Positions 23,574 to 32,851 of a stretch of 64,000 bases of DNA are shown one piece after another; position 1 is the first letter of the stretch; every line of letters begins with the position of its first letter. A program made the position numbers and the translations under genes. The notes beneath the pieces were generated by a model that saw nothing but the letters and a program-made list of their open reading frames with translations, ran no database searches and had not been told where the DNA came from. Origin of the DNA: DATARR01 sp034666985 (GTDB lineage: Bacteria; Acidobacteriota; Thermoanaerobaculia; Multivoradales; UBA5704); the NCBI GenBank assembly GCA_034666985.1, contig JAXDKS010000010.1, forward strand, positions 1-64,000. Direction: 5' to 3'.

Positions 23574-25008
23574 GCGCCGCCAGCACCCGGTGGGGCATGC
23601 CGTCGAACGAGCCCGAGGACATCGTCACCACCACGCTCCCCTCCCGCGCCTCCTCCAGGCTCCGGCGCAGCACCCCGGCGTTGTCGGCGCAGACCTCGGC
23701 GGGGACGCCGGCCGCAGACAGCTCCGCGGCCAGGGTGGTGAAATCCAGCCGCTCCTCGGGAGCCAGGCGGCCGTTGTGGAAGATGGGGGCGAAGAGCACG
23801 CGGTCGGCGCCCGCGAAGGCCTGGCGGTAGGGCTCGAAGAAAAAGCCGCGGCCCGCGGTGAGGCTCCGGGGCTCGAAGAGCGTCACCACCCGCCGTCCGG
23901 GATAGCGCTGGCGCAGAGCCGCGAGCGTCTTCTCGACCGCCGTGGGGTGGTGGGCGAAGTCGTCGACCACCGTCACTCCGCGCGCCGTGCCCAGCTCCTC
24001 GAGGCGGCGCTTGACGCCGTGGAAGCGCCCCAGGGCGACCGCCACCTCCGTGGCGGGGAGCCCGTCGCGCCGCGCCGCCGCCCAGACCGCCAGGCAGTTC
24101 GACACGTTGTGGTCGCCGGCGAGGGGGAGGGTGATCTCGACCTCCTCGCCGGTCTCTCCTGATTCTCCAGGCTCGAGATCGCGAATTCGGAAGCGGCTGC
24201 CCTCCGGCAGGGCCTCGATCTCCCCGAGGGGATGGAGGTCGTTGCCCGGCTCCAGCCCGTAGAAGATCGTGCGGCAGCGGGCGCCGGCCGCCAGCTCCCG
24301 CACCTTCGGGCTGTCGCCGCAGGCGACCAGCAGGCCGTCGGCCGGCAGCAGGGCGAGGAGGCGGGCGTAGGCGTCCCACAGGGCCTCGGGAGTGGGATAG
24401 AGGTCGGCGTGGTCATACTCGGCGCTGGTCAGCAGCAGGGTCTCGGGGCGATAGTGGAGGAACTTGGGTCCGCGGTCGAAGTAGGCGGCGTTGTATTCGT
24501 CCCCCTCGACGATGAAGCGGTCGCCGGCGCCGTCGTGGAAGCTGGCGGGGAGGTCATTGGGGGCGCCGCCGATCAGATAGCCGGGGTCCCGGCCGCAGGC
24601 GGCGTAGACCCAGGCGGCGATCGCCGTGGTCGTCGTCTTGCCGTGGGTGCCGGCCACCACCAGCGAGCGGTGGCGCTCCAGGAAGAAGCGGGCCAGGGCC
24701 TGCGGCATGGAGAGGATGGGCAGGCCCAGCCGCTCGGCCTCGACCGCCTCCGGGTTGTTGCGGTGGATGGCGTTGCCGATGATGACCAGATCAGGAAGCG
24801 GCAGGTCGGGATGGGGCTGGAGATGCGCGGGGTCGTATCCCACCAGGGGGTGGATCCCGGTCTGTTCGAGCAGCGTGCTCATGGGGGGATAGAGGGGGCC
24901 GTCGGTGCCGCGCACACGGTGGCCCTGCTCTTGCAGCAGGCAGGCGAGCGGTGCCATCCCCGTCCCCCCGATCGCCAGGCAGTAGATGTCGAGTTTTGAG
25001 GACGTCAC
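23530..25008 (-). CDS. mpl: UDP-N-acetylmuramate:L-alanyl-gamma-D-glutamyl-meso-diaminopimelate ligase
   Basis: Mur ligase that reattaches recycled murein tripeptide to UDP-MurNAc with ATP. Motifs: CLAIGGTGMAPLACLLQEQG (nucleotide-sugar binding N-terminus), VVAGTHGKTTTTAIAAWV (P-loop), IVEGDEYNAAYFDRGPKF (Mpl-specific EGDEYDtAfFD region), DHNVSNCLAVWAA, VVDDFAHHPTAVEKTL and LFEPRSLTAGR. The start could be GTG 25008 (492 aa, used here) or ATG 25065; neither has a good ribosome site and conservation begins just after 25008. Its last 44 bp overlap ftcD in convergent orientation. Confidence 0.92.
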   Translation of the reverse strand: MTSSKLDIYCLAIGGTGMAPLACLLQEQGHRVRGTDGPLYPPMSTLLEQTGIHPLVGYDPAHLQPHPDLPLPDLVIIGNAIHRNNPEAVEAERLGLPILSMPQALARFFLERHRSLVVAGTHGKTTTTAIAAWVYAACGRDPGYLIGGAPNDLPASFHDGAGDRFIVEGDEYNAAYFDRGPKFLHYRPETLLLTSAEYDHADLYPTPEALWDAYARLLALLPADGLLVACGDSPKVRELAAGARCRTIFYGLEPGNDLHPLGEIEALPEGSRFRIRDLEPGESGETGEEVEITLPLAGDHNVSNCLAVWAAARRDGLPATEVAVALGRFHGVKRRLEELGTARGVTVVDDFAHHPTAVEKTLAALRQRYPGRRVVTLFEPRSLTAGRGFFFEPYRQAFAGADRVLFAPIFHNGRLAPEERLDFTTLAAELSAAGVPAEVCADNAGVLRRSLEEAREGSVVVTMSSGSFDGMPHRVLAALREASPELSPNDPR

Positions 25009-25086
25009 AGGCAGAGTTTCTCGTTTTCGGGCCGGGAGTGTAGCATTTCTGGAGCTTTCATCCATCTCGAAGAAGGAGCAGGCCGC

Positions 25087-26100
25087 ATGCAACGACACAT
25101 GAAGACCGTCATTCTGGCACTCTGCGCCGCCTTTTTGGTGGCCTCCGTCCTGTTCGCGGAGGGCAAACCCAAGGCCGTGGTCGCCGAGCCGATCAAGGAA
25201 ATGGGCACCGTGCCGAAGGGGGAGAAGGTCGCCGCCGACTTCGCGATCCGCAACGACGGCGACGCCGTCCTCGAGATCTCGAACGTCCAGCCCGCCTGCG
25301 GGTGCACGGTGGCCGAGTTCGACAAGACCATCGCTCCGGGCAAGACCGGCAAGGTGCACGCCGTGGTGGACACCTCCACCTTCAACGGCGCGATCTCCAA
25401 AGGCGTCACCGTCTACACCAACGATCCGGCCACGCCGCAGATCGAGCTGACCCTGAAGGCCAAGGTGGAGCCCTACATCTCCGTCAAGCCGGGCTACGCC
25501 CGCTACATCACGGTCCAGGGCGAGCCCATGGAGGGCGACATCTCCCAGACCCTCTGGGTGCCGGACGGGGGCGACATGGACGTCACCTCGGTGGACTCCC
25601 CCTGGCCCTACCTCAAGGTCAGCTATCGCGAAGCCAAGCCCGAGGAGCGCGTCCCGGACGTCAAGGGCAAGCAGTGGCGGGTCGAGATGAAGCTCCAGAA
25701 CGACGCCAAGGTGGGGCCGCTCGCGGACTACGTGACGGTCCACACCAACCATCCGAAGCAGAAGATCGTGCAGATCCCGGTCACGGGCTTCGTGCGGCCG
25801 GTGATCGCGGTCACCCCGGCGGTGGGCGACTTCGGCAAGATCGAGCTCAAGGAGCCCCTGAAGAAGTCTCTCAGCGTCCGCAACTTCGCCACCGAGCCCA
25901 TCAAGGTCACCAGCGTCGAGCCGAGCCTGAAGGGGATCGAGGCCCGGATCGAGCCGCTGGAGGAGGGGAGGGAGTACAACATCCGGCTCACCCTCAGCCC
26001 CGGGCTCGGCAAGGGCCCCTTCAACGGCAAGCTCACCCTCCACACCGACAGCCCCAAGGTGCCGTTGCTCGAGGTGGAGCTCAAGGGGATCATCCTCTAA
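25087..26100 (+). CDS. Exported DUF1573-domain protein
   Basis: 337 residues, start after GAAGGAG, signal peptide MKTVILALCAAFLVASVLFA. The first domain is DUF1573-type: MGTVPKGEKVAADFAIRN, then the hallmark ISNVQPACGCTVAEFDKTI and GKVHAVVDTSTFNG..VYTNDP. Two further immunoglobulin-like segments follow (TVHTNHPKQKIVQIPVTGFV; LTLHTDSPKVPLLEVELKG). Such proteins are periplasmic or surface beta-sandwich proteins of unknown role. Its stop overlaps the convergent protease stop by 4 bp. Confidence 0.85.
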   Translation: MQRHMKTVILALCAAFLVASVLFAEGKPKAVVAEPIKEMGTVPKGEKVAADFAIRNDGDAVLEISNVQPACGCTVAEFDKTIAPGKTGKVHAVVDTSTFNGAISKGVTVYTNDPATPQIELTLKAKVEPYISVKPGYARYITVQGEPMEGDISQTLWVPDGGDMDVTSVDSPWPYLKVSYREAKPEERVPDVKGKQWRVEMKLQNDAKVGPLADYVTVHTNHPKQKIVQIPVTGFVRPVIAVTPAVGDFGKIELKEPLKKSLSVRNFATEPIKVTSVEPSLKGIEARIEPLEEGREYNIRLTLSPGLGKGPFNGKLTLHTDSPKVPLLEVELKGIIL

Positions 26101-27635
26101 TTACGGACACGTCTAAATCCAGGACACGTCGCGAACGCCGAGGTGTCCTGGATCGGCTGAAAGGCCGTGCTCTGGGGATTCTGATAGGTCTTCGCCAGCC
26201 CCGTAGCGGTGTCCGTCACGGTGAGGGTGGTCTGGACGTTGGTCAGACCACCCGCGAAGACCCAGAACCTCTGGTTGAAAGTGCAGGCGTTCAGGATCTT
26301 CACCACCGCCTCCACGTTCGTATCCGAGAAGAACCAGAGGTAGCCCGTCTCCTCGGTGAGCTTCACCGTCTTCGCCGATCCGAGCTGCCCGTCCGGCGTC
26401 TGGAAGGTCCCCTCCACCTTGAAGCGCCCGCCCTCGAGACAGAGCGTGGTGAGACCCGGCACGCATGCACCGGAGGCCGCCTGCTGCGCGATCAGCGTCG
26501 CCGTCAATTGATAGGCACCCCCCGAACCTGAGACCCCACCCGTCAGGAGGAGGTGCCAGGTGCCCGGCGCGGGGTCGTGGATCTCGCAGTAGGGCAGGGC
26601 GCCATGGAGATCGTCCTTGCAGTCGAAGGCGGTGGGCGACGCCGGGGCTCCCTGCCGCGCATAGAGGGCTAGGCCGCTCCGCCCCAGGGACGACGAGTTG
26701 GCGGAGATCCGGAGCTGCGCCGTTCCCGCCGGCACCTCGAGCGTATAGGCGTCCTGGGGATGGACGAGCGAGAGCGTGCCCGAGGCGCCGAGCACCGCCG
26801 TGCCGGCACTGCCCACCTGCGGGCCGGCGCCGCAAGCCGTGGCGGCGAGGTCCGCCCCCGCCTGGCTTTGGATCCAGGCGCTGTCGCGGAACACGTCGGC
26901 GTCATGGGAGTTGTCGTTCGGCAGGCAGTTCGCATTGCCGAACGACGTGACTCCCGAGACGACCTGCCGCCCGCCCTCTGGCGTGAAGAGCGGTCCGCCC
27001 GAATCGCCGCTACAGGTGTTCGAGCTCGTCCCCGGCAGACCGATGGGGCTCCTGAAATCCCAGCAGACGTGGCCCGCGGCGGCCCCCGAGCAGGCGGCGA
27101 TGGTCACCGCTCCGCGCCGCTTGAGGCCGAAATCCCGCAACCCGCCCTGGGTAGTGCCGAAGCCCACGATCTCGCCCGCCGTGCCCGCCGCCGGCTTCGC
27201 CACCGTGTCGATGGGGGTCGGCGCGATGTTCGGCACCGGCGAAGCCAAACGCAGGATCGCCTCGTCCCCCTGGATCTCGCTCAGGAACGCCGGGTTCACC
27301 TCCACGCTCGCCACGGCGAACGAGCCGGCGTGCTGCAGGAAGAAGGACTTCCGCGATGGATCCAGCAGGTCTGACCGCGCCCGGCAGATCGTCCCGTCGA
27401 GCGTGACGCCGCTCGGCAGCGTGCAGATGCAGTGCGCCGCCGTCAGCACCGTCTGGCAGCCGATGAGAGTCGCCGAGCAGAGGCCGTCATTGGTGACGAG
27501 CAGGCCGACCGTGGGATGAAGGAAGTCCAGCGACCCGTTGACGATCTTCGCGTCGAGGGGCCGCGGCGCCTCGGCGGCACCCAGCCGCAAGGATCCCAGG
27601 AGGAGGATGAACGATAGAAGCACCCGGCTGCGCAT
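26097..27635 (-). CDS. Secreted trypsin-like serine protease with C-terminal beta domains
   Basis: 512 residues with a signal peptide (MRSRVLLSFILLLGSLRLGA). Catalytic triad visible: His in VLTAAHCIC, Asp in EIQGDEAILRL (position where family has D-x-A-x-L), Ser in CSGDSGGPLF. IVNG at the mature N-terminus is the trypsin activation motif, so it is likely made as a zymogen with a very short propeptide. After about residue 265 there is a pre-peptidase-C-like region (DAYTLEVPAGTAQLRIS, PAPGTWHLLLTG) and a last domain with LCLEGGRFKVEGTFQ and VVKILNACTFNQRFWVFAGG, a pattern that recurs in secreted proteins of this type. Confidence 0.9.
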   Translation of the reverse strand: MRSRVLLSFILLLGSLRLGAAEAPRPLDAKIVNGSLDFLHPTVGLLVTNDGLCSATLIGCQTVLTAAHCICTLPSGVTLDGTICRARSDLLDPSRKSFFLQHAGSFAVASVEVNPAFLSEIQGDEAILRLASPVPNIAPTPIDTVAKPAAGTAGEIVGFGTTQGGLRDFGLKRRGAVTIAACSGAAAGHVCWDFRSPIGLPGTSSNTCSGDSGGPLFTPEGGRQVVSGVTSFGNANCLPNDNSHDADVFRDSAWIQSQAGADLAATACGAGPQVGSAGTAVLGASGTLSLVHPQDAYTLEVPAGTAQLRISANSSSLGRSGLALYARQGAPASPTAFDCKDDLHGALPYCEIHDPAPGTWHLLLTGGVSGSGGAYQLTATLIAQQAASGACVPGLTTLCLEGGRFKVEGTFQTPDGQLGSAKTVKLTEETGYLWFFSDTNVEAVVKILNACTFNQRFWVFAGGLTNVQTTLTVTDTATGLAKTYQNPQSTAFQPIQDTSAFATCPGFRRVRN

Positions 27636-27796
27636 GACGTCTCCCGATCAGAGGCAGATTCTGCGCCCGCCCAGGGTCCGGTGTCCAACCCGGCCCCTCT
27701 ACGGACAAAGTCGCCTGCGGTTCCGCCACAAAGCGCGAAGAGAATTCGCGGGGCATGGCCTCAAGACCGGATCCCGCGAGTCGGAGAAACGTCCCG

Positions 27797-29725
27797 CTAA
27801 GCTGGCTCCAAAGGAACCGTGCTGTATGACTGATTCGGGTGGTTGAGCGCTTCGGGAAAGCGGAGCCGGATCTTCCCCTCTCTTGCCAAGCGGTTCAGGT
27901 AGTGCACTCGAAGAGAGTCAGTCGTCCGTCCCAAGAGTATCCCAAGGTCTCTGAGGCTCAGGTGGGCTGTGGCGCACAACTCCAGAATTACCGATTCAAC
28001 CTGCTGTCTGGCTGACACTTTTTTGCACTCCCGGATGGGCCGCGCCAGCTCCATCAGGCGAGCCCACTCCTCGGGAGACCCGCCTATTTGTTCGGACCTC
28101 GCCTCCATTTGTTCGGACTTCACCTCCATTTGTTCGGACCTCACCTCCATTTGTTCGGACCTCACCTGAGAGGAGGTGTTGTCCCCAAAGAGCGAGGGGC
28201 CCTCGCTCTCCTCCGGGCTCGCCGGAGCCTCTCCCGGAAAGAAGTAGTACGTTCCCCGAGCAACGCCCGCCGACTCAAGAAATCCCTCCCGGCACAGACA
28301 GGACAGCGCTGAGGAGATATCTCGGGGGTGTTCATAGACCATCGTTTTCAGACGGGCATGACTGACTCGACCCTCCACCTGGACGGTCGCCAGGGCCATT
28401 CGCTGAGTCATTGTCAGACTGCGAAACCCAGGCCCGAAGCGAAGCTCCAGCGCCACGATCGTCTCGTGTGAGAGAAGACTGAGCATCGGCATCGTCAAGA
28501 ATGTCTGTTCTGGATCGTCCCTTCGGTCCTGGAGAAGTGGAGCCCTCCAGAGTTGCTCTGCCCATCGAGCGTAGATCTTCGGTATGCCATGACCGGCCTG
28601 CTCCGCATAACCGGCCATGCGAAACATGCGCTGAAGCACCCGGTTTCGACAATCGCTGATGCCGCCTTCCAGGGCTTCTTCCAGGGAGATACGCATGCTT
28701 CCCGGGTTCCGGAAGGCAAAAAGGTCCGGACGCTTGACCACGAGAATCGACACTCTGCCCGTGAAGTCGGCATGTATCAGCGTATTGACGAGCGCCTCCC
28801 GAAGCGCCTCGTGCACGGGAGTCTGATCAATACGGGCTGCGCCGCTGAGCTGAAACGGAATTGGCAATCCCGTGTAGAGCTTCTTGAGCACGAGGCGAAA
28901 GAACTCAAAGAGGTTGCCTGACCATTCTCCATCTGCCGTCAATCGATCTATCCAGCGCCGATTCTCCGTAGGAGCTGGATGCTCCTGATAATCGAGCATG
29001 TAATAGGGGGCTGCCTCTTGAATGGCCGGAAGCCGGCCCAACATCAGCAGGCCGCCAAGCGTCAGCCCCTCGGAGCCCGAATCTCGGTCGCGCTTGATGG
29101 CTCCTAGTGCCGTCAAGAATTTAACGTCGTCGAGGTCGTTCCAAAATAGATCGGGCTTGGCAACCTGAACCCGGTTTCGATAGGCCTTGACGGAGGAGGG
29201 ATCCAAATCATCCAGGGTAAAGCCTGCGAGAATCTTTGCGTCCCTTTCCTCCTCAACCTGCTCCGCCAGCATTCTACGGACAGTTTCCTCACTGCAGCGA
29301 TAATCGCCTTCGAATCGGCGCTGAAAAGTTCCTGTCAATGGATTGCGGCCGACATAGACCGGCTTCTGCATCCGCGTCGCTCTCGGTATGGAGACCTTGA
29401 GAATGGACAGGTCACCGAACGCAATCACTTCAACAGATTTATGCGAGGCCAGGAGATTGGCGCTGATCTGATCCCGGTCGTTCAGCCCGTCCCAAAGCGC
29501 CTTCTGAAGCCGGCCTACGTCTTTGATGCCTACGACTTCAAAAACACCCCGCTCTGATTCCGCGATGCCGAGGAGAATGACGCCCCCATCGGAGTTGGCC
29601 ATCGCGGCATAGGATTCCCAGAAGGAGCCTGGGAGATGGCCACGACGGTCACGCCCAAGAGCGGCTTTGACCTCGAGATCCTGACCCTCAACCACTGCGG
29701 CAAGGTCGCTGACAGGAAGACGCAT
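27797..29725 (-). CDS. AlbA_2/Schlafen-type putative ATP-binding DNA-associated regulator
   Basis: 642 residues from ATG 29725; a longer open frame upstream is antisense to the GGDEF gene region and not used. N-terminal AlbA_2 domain: EGQDLEVKAALGR, then YAAMANSDGGVILLGIAE. Middle ATP-binding-like part: ALREALVNTLIHADF (N-box of the HATPase_c_4 type) and FRNPGSMRISLEEAL, FRMAGYAEQAGHGIPKIY. C-terminal winged-helix regions flank a tandem heptad region near 535-565 (VRSEQME repeated four times). The family is usually called a transcriptional regulator or ATP-dependent DNA helicase-like; some members sit in defence islands. Moderately AT-richer than its neighbours. Confidence 0.85.
   Translation of the reverse strand: MRLPVSDLAAVVEGQDLEVKAALGRDRRGHLPGSFWESYAAMANSDGGVILLGIAESERGVFEVVGIKDVGRLQKALWDGLNDRDQISANLLASHKSVEVIAFGDLSILKVSIPRATRMQKPVYVGRNPLTGTFQRRFEGDYRCSEETVRRMLAEQVEEERDAKILAGFTLDDLDPSSVKAYRNRVQVAKPDLFWNDLDDVKFLTALGAIKRDRDSGSEGLTLGGLLMLGRLPAIQEAAPYYMLDYQEHPAPTENRRWIDRLTADGEWSGNLFEFFRLVLKKLYTGLPIPFQLSGAARIDQTPVHEALREALVNTLIHADFTGRVSILVVKRPDLFAFRNPGSMRISLEEALEGGISDCRNRVLQRMFRMAGYAEQAGHGIPKIYARWAEQLWRAPLLQDRRDDPEQTFLTMPMLSLLSHETIVALELRFGPGFRSLTMTQRMALATVQVEGRVSHARLKTMVYEHPRDISSALSCLCREGFLESAGVARGTYYFFPGEAPASPEESEGPSLFGDNTSSQVRSEQMEVRSEQMEVKSEQMEARSEQIGGSPEEWARLMELARPIRECKKVSARQQVESVILELCATAHLSLRDLGILLGRTTDSLRVHYLNRLAREGKIRLRFPEALNHPNQSYSTVPLEPA
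28085..28168 (-). repeat. 21-bp in-frame tandem repeat (VRSEQME heptads)
   Basis: Four units of about 21 bp, core TTTGTTCGGACCTCACCTCC on the plus strand, encode VRSEQME, VRSEQME, VKSEQME and ARSEQIG on the minus strand. The seven-residue period would suit a short coiled coil or phosphorylation array in the linker of the AlbA_2 protein, and copy number could vary by slippage. Confidence 0.8.
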
Positions 29726-29778
29726 GGTGGTATCGTATCGCAGATACCAGGGTGCCACTCCACGCGTTTTGATCTGGC

Positions 29779-31509
29779 CTACGCGAAAATCCGCGGCGCC
29801 TCCGCCGCCTGGTGCGCCTCTTCCGTGGTCAGCACCGTCCCCTCCACATCCAGATATCGCCCCTGCCCGATGTCGAGGAGGCAGCGGTTGCGGCCTCGGC
29901 GCTTGGCTTCGTAGAGGGCTTCGTCGGCGAAGAGGATGAGCTCGGCGCCGGTCTTGATGTAGAGGTCGGGGAAGGAGGCGACGCCGGCGCTCAGGGTTAG
30001 GGGCACTCTCTGCTCTTCCACCTGGAAGTCCAGGGCCTCGATGGAGTGGCGGAGACGCTCGGCGATCGACAGGGCGTCCTCGCCGTTGGTCCCTTCCATC
30101 AGGAGGACGAACTCCTCGCCGCCGTAGCGGCAGCAGAGGTCCTCTTCGCGGCGGAGCTGCTTGAGCACTCCGGCCACGGCCACTAGGGCCGCGTCCCCGG
30201 CGGGATGGCCCCAGGTGTCGTTGATCCGCTTGAAGTGGTCGAGGTCGCAGAGGATCACGGCCATGGACTCGCCCGTCTCGCAGGCCCGGGCGTGGATCTC
30301 GTGCAGCCGCTTCTCCAGCACCCGCCGCAGGGCGACGCCGGTCAGCGGGTCCTCCCGCGCCTCGCGGTCCAGCAGGCAGCGCTGCACGGAGAGGGTCATC
30401 TGCGGCAGCAGGCGGTCGAGGAGCTCGATCTGCCGCTCGTCGATGCGGCGCGGGTCGCACCAGAGGCGGATGCGGCCGAGGATGGTGCCGTCCGGGCGGG
30501 AGCGGAGCTGGCGCTCCAGGATCTGCCAAGAGGTGCGCTTGTGGAAGCCGGGCATCTTGGGCGGGTAGAGGTCCGGCTCGGGGACGCCGTCCTCCAGGAT
30601 CTCGGACTCGGGGCCCCACCACCAGCTCTTGAACTCGCTCCCCGGCGCCAGGGTCTCGAACTGGAACCAGAAGGAGTGGACCACCTTCTCGCACTCGGCC
30701 CGGATGCGCTCGGCGATAGACGCCATCTCCCCCGCCGGGGTGCTGATGCGCTGGGCGGCGCGGCGCAGACGCTCGAGGTCGCGGGCACGGAACTGGGCCT
30801 TCTCCCGCAGCAACCCGTGGCGGAGGGTCTCGATTACTAGGGCCACGAAGCAGCCGGTGAGGAAGGCGGCGAGGGTCCAGCCCGCCGCGAGACCCACCAG
30901 GAGGAGGCCGGCGCCGGCGATCCAGCCGCCGAGGTCCAGGGAGAGGGGAGTGAGCACCAGCCGCCAACGCAGGGGCGCCTCGGGACGGCGGATCTTGGGG
31001 TCGGCCGCGTCGAGCCCGATCTCCACCAGGAAGTAGGCCCCGGCCGCCGCGGTCAGCACGGCCACGGGAGACCACCGGCCGTCGAGCCACGCCCAGACGG
31101 TCCCGGCGGCGAGGGTGGAGAGGGCGGCGCGGCCGGCATCCTCCAGGAGACGGGGGAAGAGAGCGCGGCGCTCGGGCGGCTGGAGGACGGCGAGGCCACG
31201 GATCAGACGCAGGGCGAGATCGCTGATCACCAAGGCCGACGCCGCGAGCAGGGCGCTCCGGGCCGCTCCGCCCAGACGGAAGGCGAGCGGGAGGATCATC
31301 ACCCCCAGCCCCAGGGTGGTCACCCCCGTCGCCGGCCGGTGGCACGCCAGGATCGCCCCGGCCAGGATCAGGGTCACCAGCAGCCACGCCGGGATGGGCG
31401 GCCCCGGAGCGAGCCGCGGGATCTCGAACGCCGCCGCGAGCGCCACGGCACCACCCACGATGGGCAGGAGGGACGCCCAGAGGTCGCGGGGCGAGCGGGA
31501 GCGCTTCAT
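29779..31509 (-). CDS. Membrane-bound diguanylate cyclase (GGDEF)
   Basis: 576 residues. About 8 transmembrane segments in the first 240 residues (LLPIVGGAVALAAAFEI, WLLVTLILAGAILAC, VTTLGLGVMILPLAF and others), then a GAF-like sensor region and a C-terminal GGDEF domain: LCDLDHFKRINDTWGHPAGD (substrate/metal site) and CRYGGEEFVLLM (active-site GGEEF). RxxD (REED) five residues before the GGEEF motif gives the product-inhibition I-site. Expected to make c-di-GMP from two GTP. No effector domain is fused. A perfect 16-bp palindrome with a TATATATA core lies at 31562-31577, about 50 bp upstream. Confidence 0.93.
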   Translation of the reverse strand: MKRSRSPRDLWASLLPIVGGAVALAAAFEIPRLAPGPPIPAWLLVTLILAGAILACHRPATGVTTLGLGVMILPLAFRLGGAARSALLAASALVISDLALRLIRGLAVLQPPERRALFPRLLEDAGRAALSTLAAGTVWAWLDGRWSPVAVLTAAAGAYFLVEIGLDAADPKIRRPEAPLRWRLVLTPLSLDLGGWIAGAGLLLVGLAAGWTLAAFLTGCFVALVIETLRHGLLREKAQFRARDLERLRRAAQRISTPAGEMASIAERIRAECEKVVHSFWFQFETLAPGSEFKSWWWGPESEILEDGVPEPDLYPPKMPGFHKRTSWQILERQLRSRPDGTILGRIRLWCDPRRIDERQIELLDRLLPQMTLSVQRCLLDREAREDPLTGVALRRVLEKRLHEIHARACETGESMAVILCDLDHFKRINDTWGHPAGDAALVAVAGVLKQLRREEDLCCRYGGEEFVLLMEGTNGEDALSIAERLRHSIEALDFQVEEQRVPLTLSAGVASFPDLYIKTGAELILFADEALYEAKRRGRNRCLLDIGQGRYLDVEGTVLTTEEAHQAAEAPRIFA

Positions 31510-31586
31510 GGAATAGCGGAGGCCGGACGGTCTGGTGAGATGGTACCACCTCGGGGCCAGACCTCTATATATAGAGGATAGGGCTT

Positions 31587-31710
31587 GCCCTTCGAAACCT
31601 CACCCCAGCCCTCTCCTAAAGGAGAGGGGGACTTGGCTGAGCGGGAGAGCCTTGTAGGGTGCGCTGTGCGCACCGTGAACGTTGATGGTGCGCACAGCGC
31701 ACCCTACAAG
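31587..31710. repeat. Palindromic element copy A (one outer arm plus inner palindrome)
   Basis: Outer arm 31587-31633 begins GCCCTTCGAAACCTCACCCC and ends in a small hairpin CCCTCTCCTAAAGGAGAGGG. The inner palindrome 31651-31710 has perfect 24-bp arms (CTTGTAGGGTGCGCTGTGCG then CACC) around 12 nt. Related copies are at 33262-33320 and 39335-39533. The matching right outer arm is missing here because the P1 peptidase 3' end occupies the position. Confidence 0.85.
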
Positions 31711-32702
31711 GGAGCCCTCTCCAGGTCCCGAGCCGCCGGCAGCACTCCCAGGCCGTCCGCCTCTTCCACGCCGGCGATAATCGCCTCGGCCACGGCCCGC
31801 TCGGCGAGGACGCCGATCTGGTTGACGTGGGCGCGGCGGCGTCCGGAGGAGAGGACGACGATCAGGTCGCCGTCGAAGAGGGAGAGGGCCGGCGAGAGGG
31901 CGCGATAGAAGCCGCCGAAGGCCATGGCGCAGACCTTGAGGGCGACGGGCTTGGAGAGGATGGCGTCGGTCATCACCACGGCGAGGGTGGTGTTCCCCTC
32001 CCAGGGGTTGGCGGCGTCGGGCGGCAGGCTGGCGAGCACCCGCTCGGCGTGGGCCAGCTCCAGGGAGCCCGGAGCCGTGCGGCAGCCGGCGACGAGGGTA
32101 CCGTCAAGCCGGCGGACGTCGCCGAAGGCGTTGACGGCCACGGCGGCGGCGACCGTGGGACCTTCAGGGATGGTGAGGCTGGCGAAGCCGAATCCCCCCT
32201 TCATGCCGTTTTCGGGTCCCAGGGCCTTGCCCACCGTGGCCCCCATCCCCGCGCCCACGCTCCCCACGGCGACCGGTCCCGCGGCAGCGTTTTCCAGCGC
32301 CGCCTCGGAGAGGGCCCGGGTGGGACGGGTCAGGGGATCGCTACGGTAGAGGTCGAAGAGGATGGCGGTGGGGACCAGGGGCACGGGGGCGACGCCGGTC
32401 TGGAATCCATGGCCCCGCCGGGCCAGCCAGTCCACGATCGGATCGGCGGCCGAGAGCCCGAAGCCGCTGCCACCCGAGAGGACCACCGCGTGCGCCTTGC
32501 TCCCCAGATGCTGGACCGAGACCAGGGAGTCGAACTGCCGCGTCCCTGTCGCCGACCCGCGCACCTCGGCGGCGGCGGTCATCCCCTCCGGGCAGAGGAT
32601 GACGGTGACGCCGGTCAGGGCCTGCCGGTCCGCGGCGTGGCCGATCTGGAAGCCGGCGAGGTCGAGGATGCGGGAGGGCGGGGGGAGGGGGGGCGGGGTC
32701 AT
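31704..32702 (-). CDS. P1 family (DmpA-type) N-terminal nucleophile aminopeptidase
   Basis: 332 residues from ATG 32702. Motifs: FQIGHAADRQALTGVTVILC at the N-terminus, VVLSGGSGFGLSAADPIVDWL, GSVGAGMGATVGKALG and VNAFGDVRR, then NPWEGNTTLAVVMTDAILSK, where autocleavage before the Thr nucleophile (Asn-Thr) is expected by analogy with DmpA. It releases N-terminal residues from peptides or amides. The stop codon TAG lies inside the palindromic element at 31651-31710, so the last residues (ERAPL) and the terminator codon come from, or predate, that repeat. Confidence 0.9.
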   Translation of the reverse strand: MTPPPLPPPSRILDLAGFQIGHAADRQALTGVTVILCPEGMTAAAEVRGSATGTRQFDSLVSVQHLGSKAHAVVLSGGSGFGLSAADPIVDWLARRGHGFQTGVAPVPLVPTAILFDLYRSDPLTRPTRALSEAALENAAAGPVAVGSVGAGMGATVGKALGPENGMKGGFGFASLTIPEGPTVAAAVAVNAFGDVRRLDGTLVAGCRTAPGSLELAHAERVLASLPPDAANPWEGNTTLAVVMTDAILSKPVALKVCAMAFGGFYRALSPALSLFDGDLIVVLSSGRRRAHVNQIGVLAERAVAEAIIAGVEEADGLGVLPAARDLERAPL

Positions 32703-32730
32703 TGGGGGATTGTACCCGTCGATAGGACCT

Positions 32731-32777
32731 GCCCTTCGAAGCCTCATCCTCAGCCAATCTCCCCGGGAGAGGGGAAC
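32731..32777. repeat. Solo outer arm of the palindromic element family
   Basis: GCCCTTCGAAGCCTCATCCT continues to CCCCGGGAGAGGGG, the same order as the outer arms at 31587 and 39335, but no inner TAGGGTGCGC palindrome is nearby. It lies between the P1 peptidase start and the secreted Cys-rich gene. Confidence 0.7.
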
Positions 32778-32851
32778 AGGCATAGATATGCTAAAACATG
32801 AGACAAGGATCACGGCAAATGATGGCCGTGAGCTGCACGAAAGGAACTGTC

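Noticed and set aside
25066..26043. N-terminal extension of Mpl up to 26043
   Set aside because: It is antisense to the DUF1573 gene; Mpl conservation begins just after 25008.
29726..31549. Single 1250-residue protein spanning 27797-31549 on the minus strand
   Set aside because: The upstream part is a shadow of the GGDEF gene in another frame (Arg/Pro-rich), while the AlbA_2 protein has its own start at 29725.
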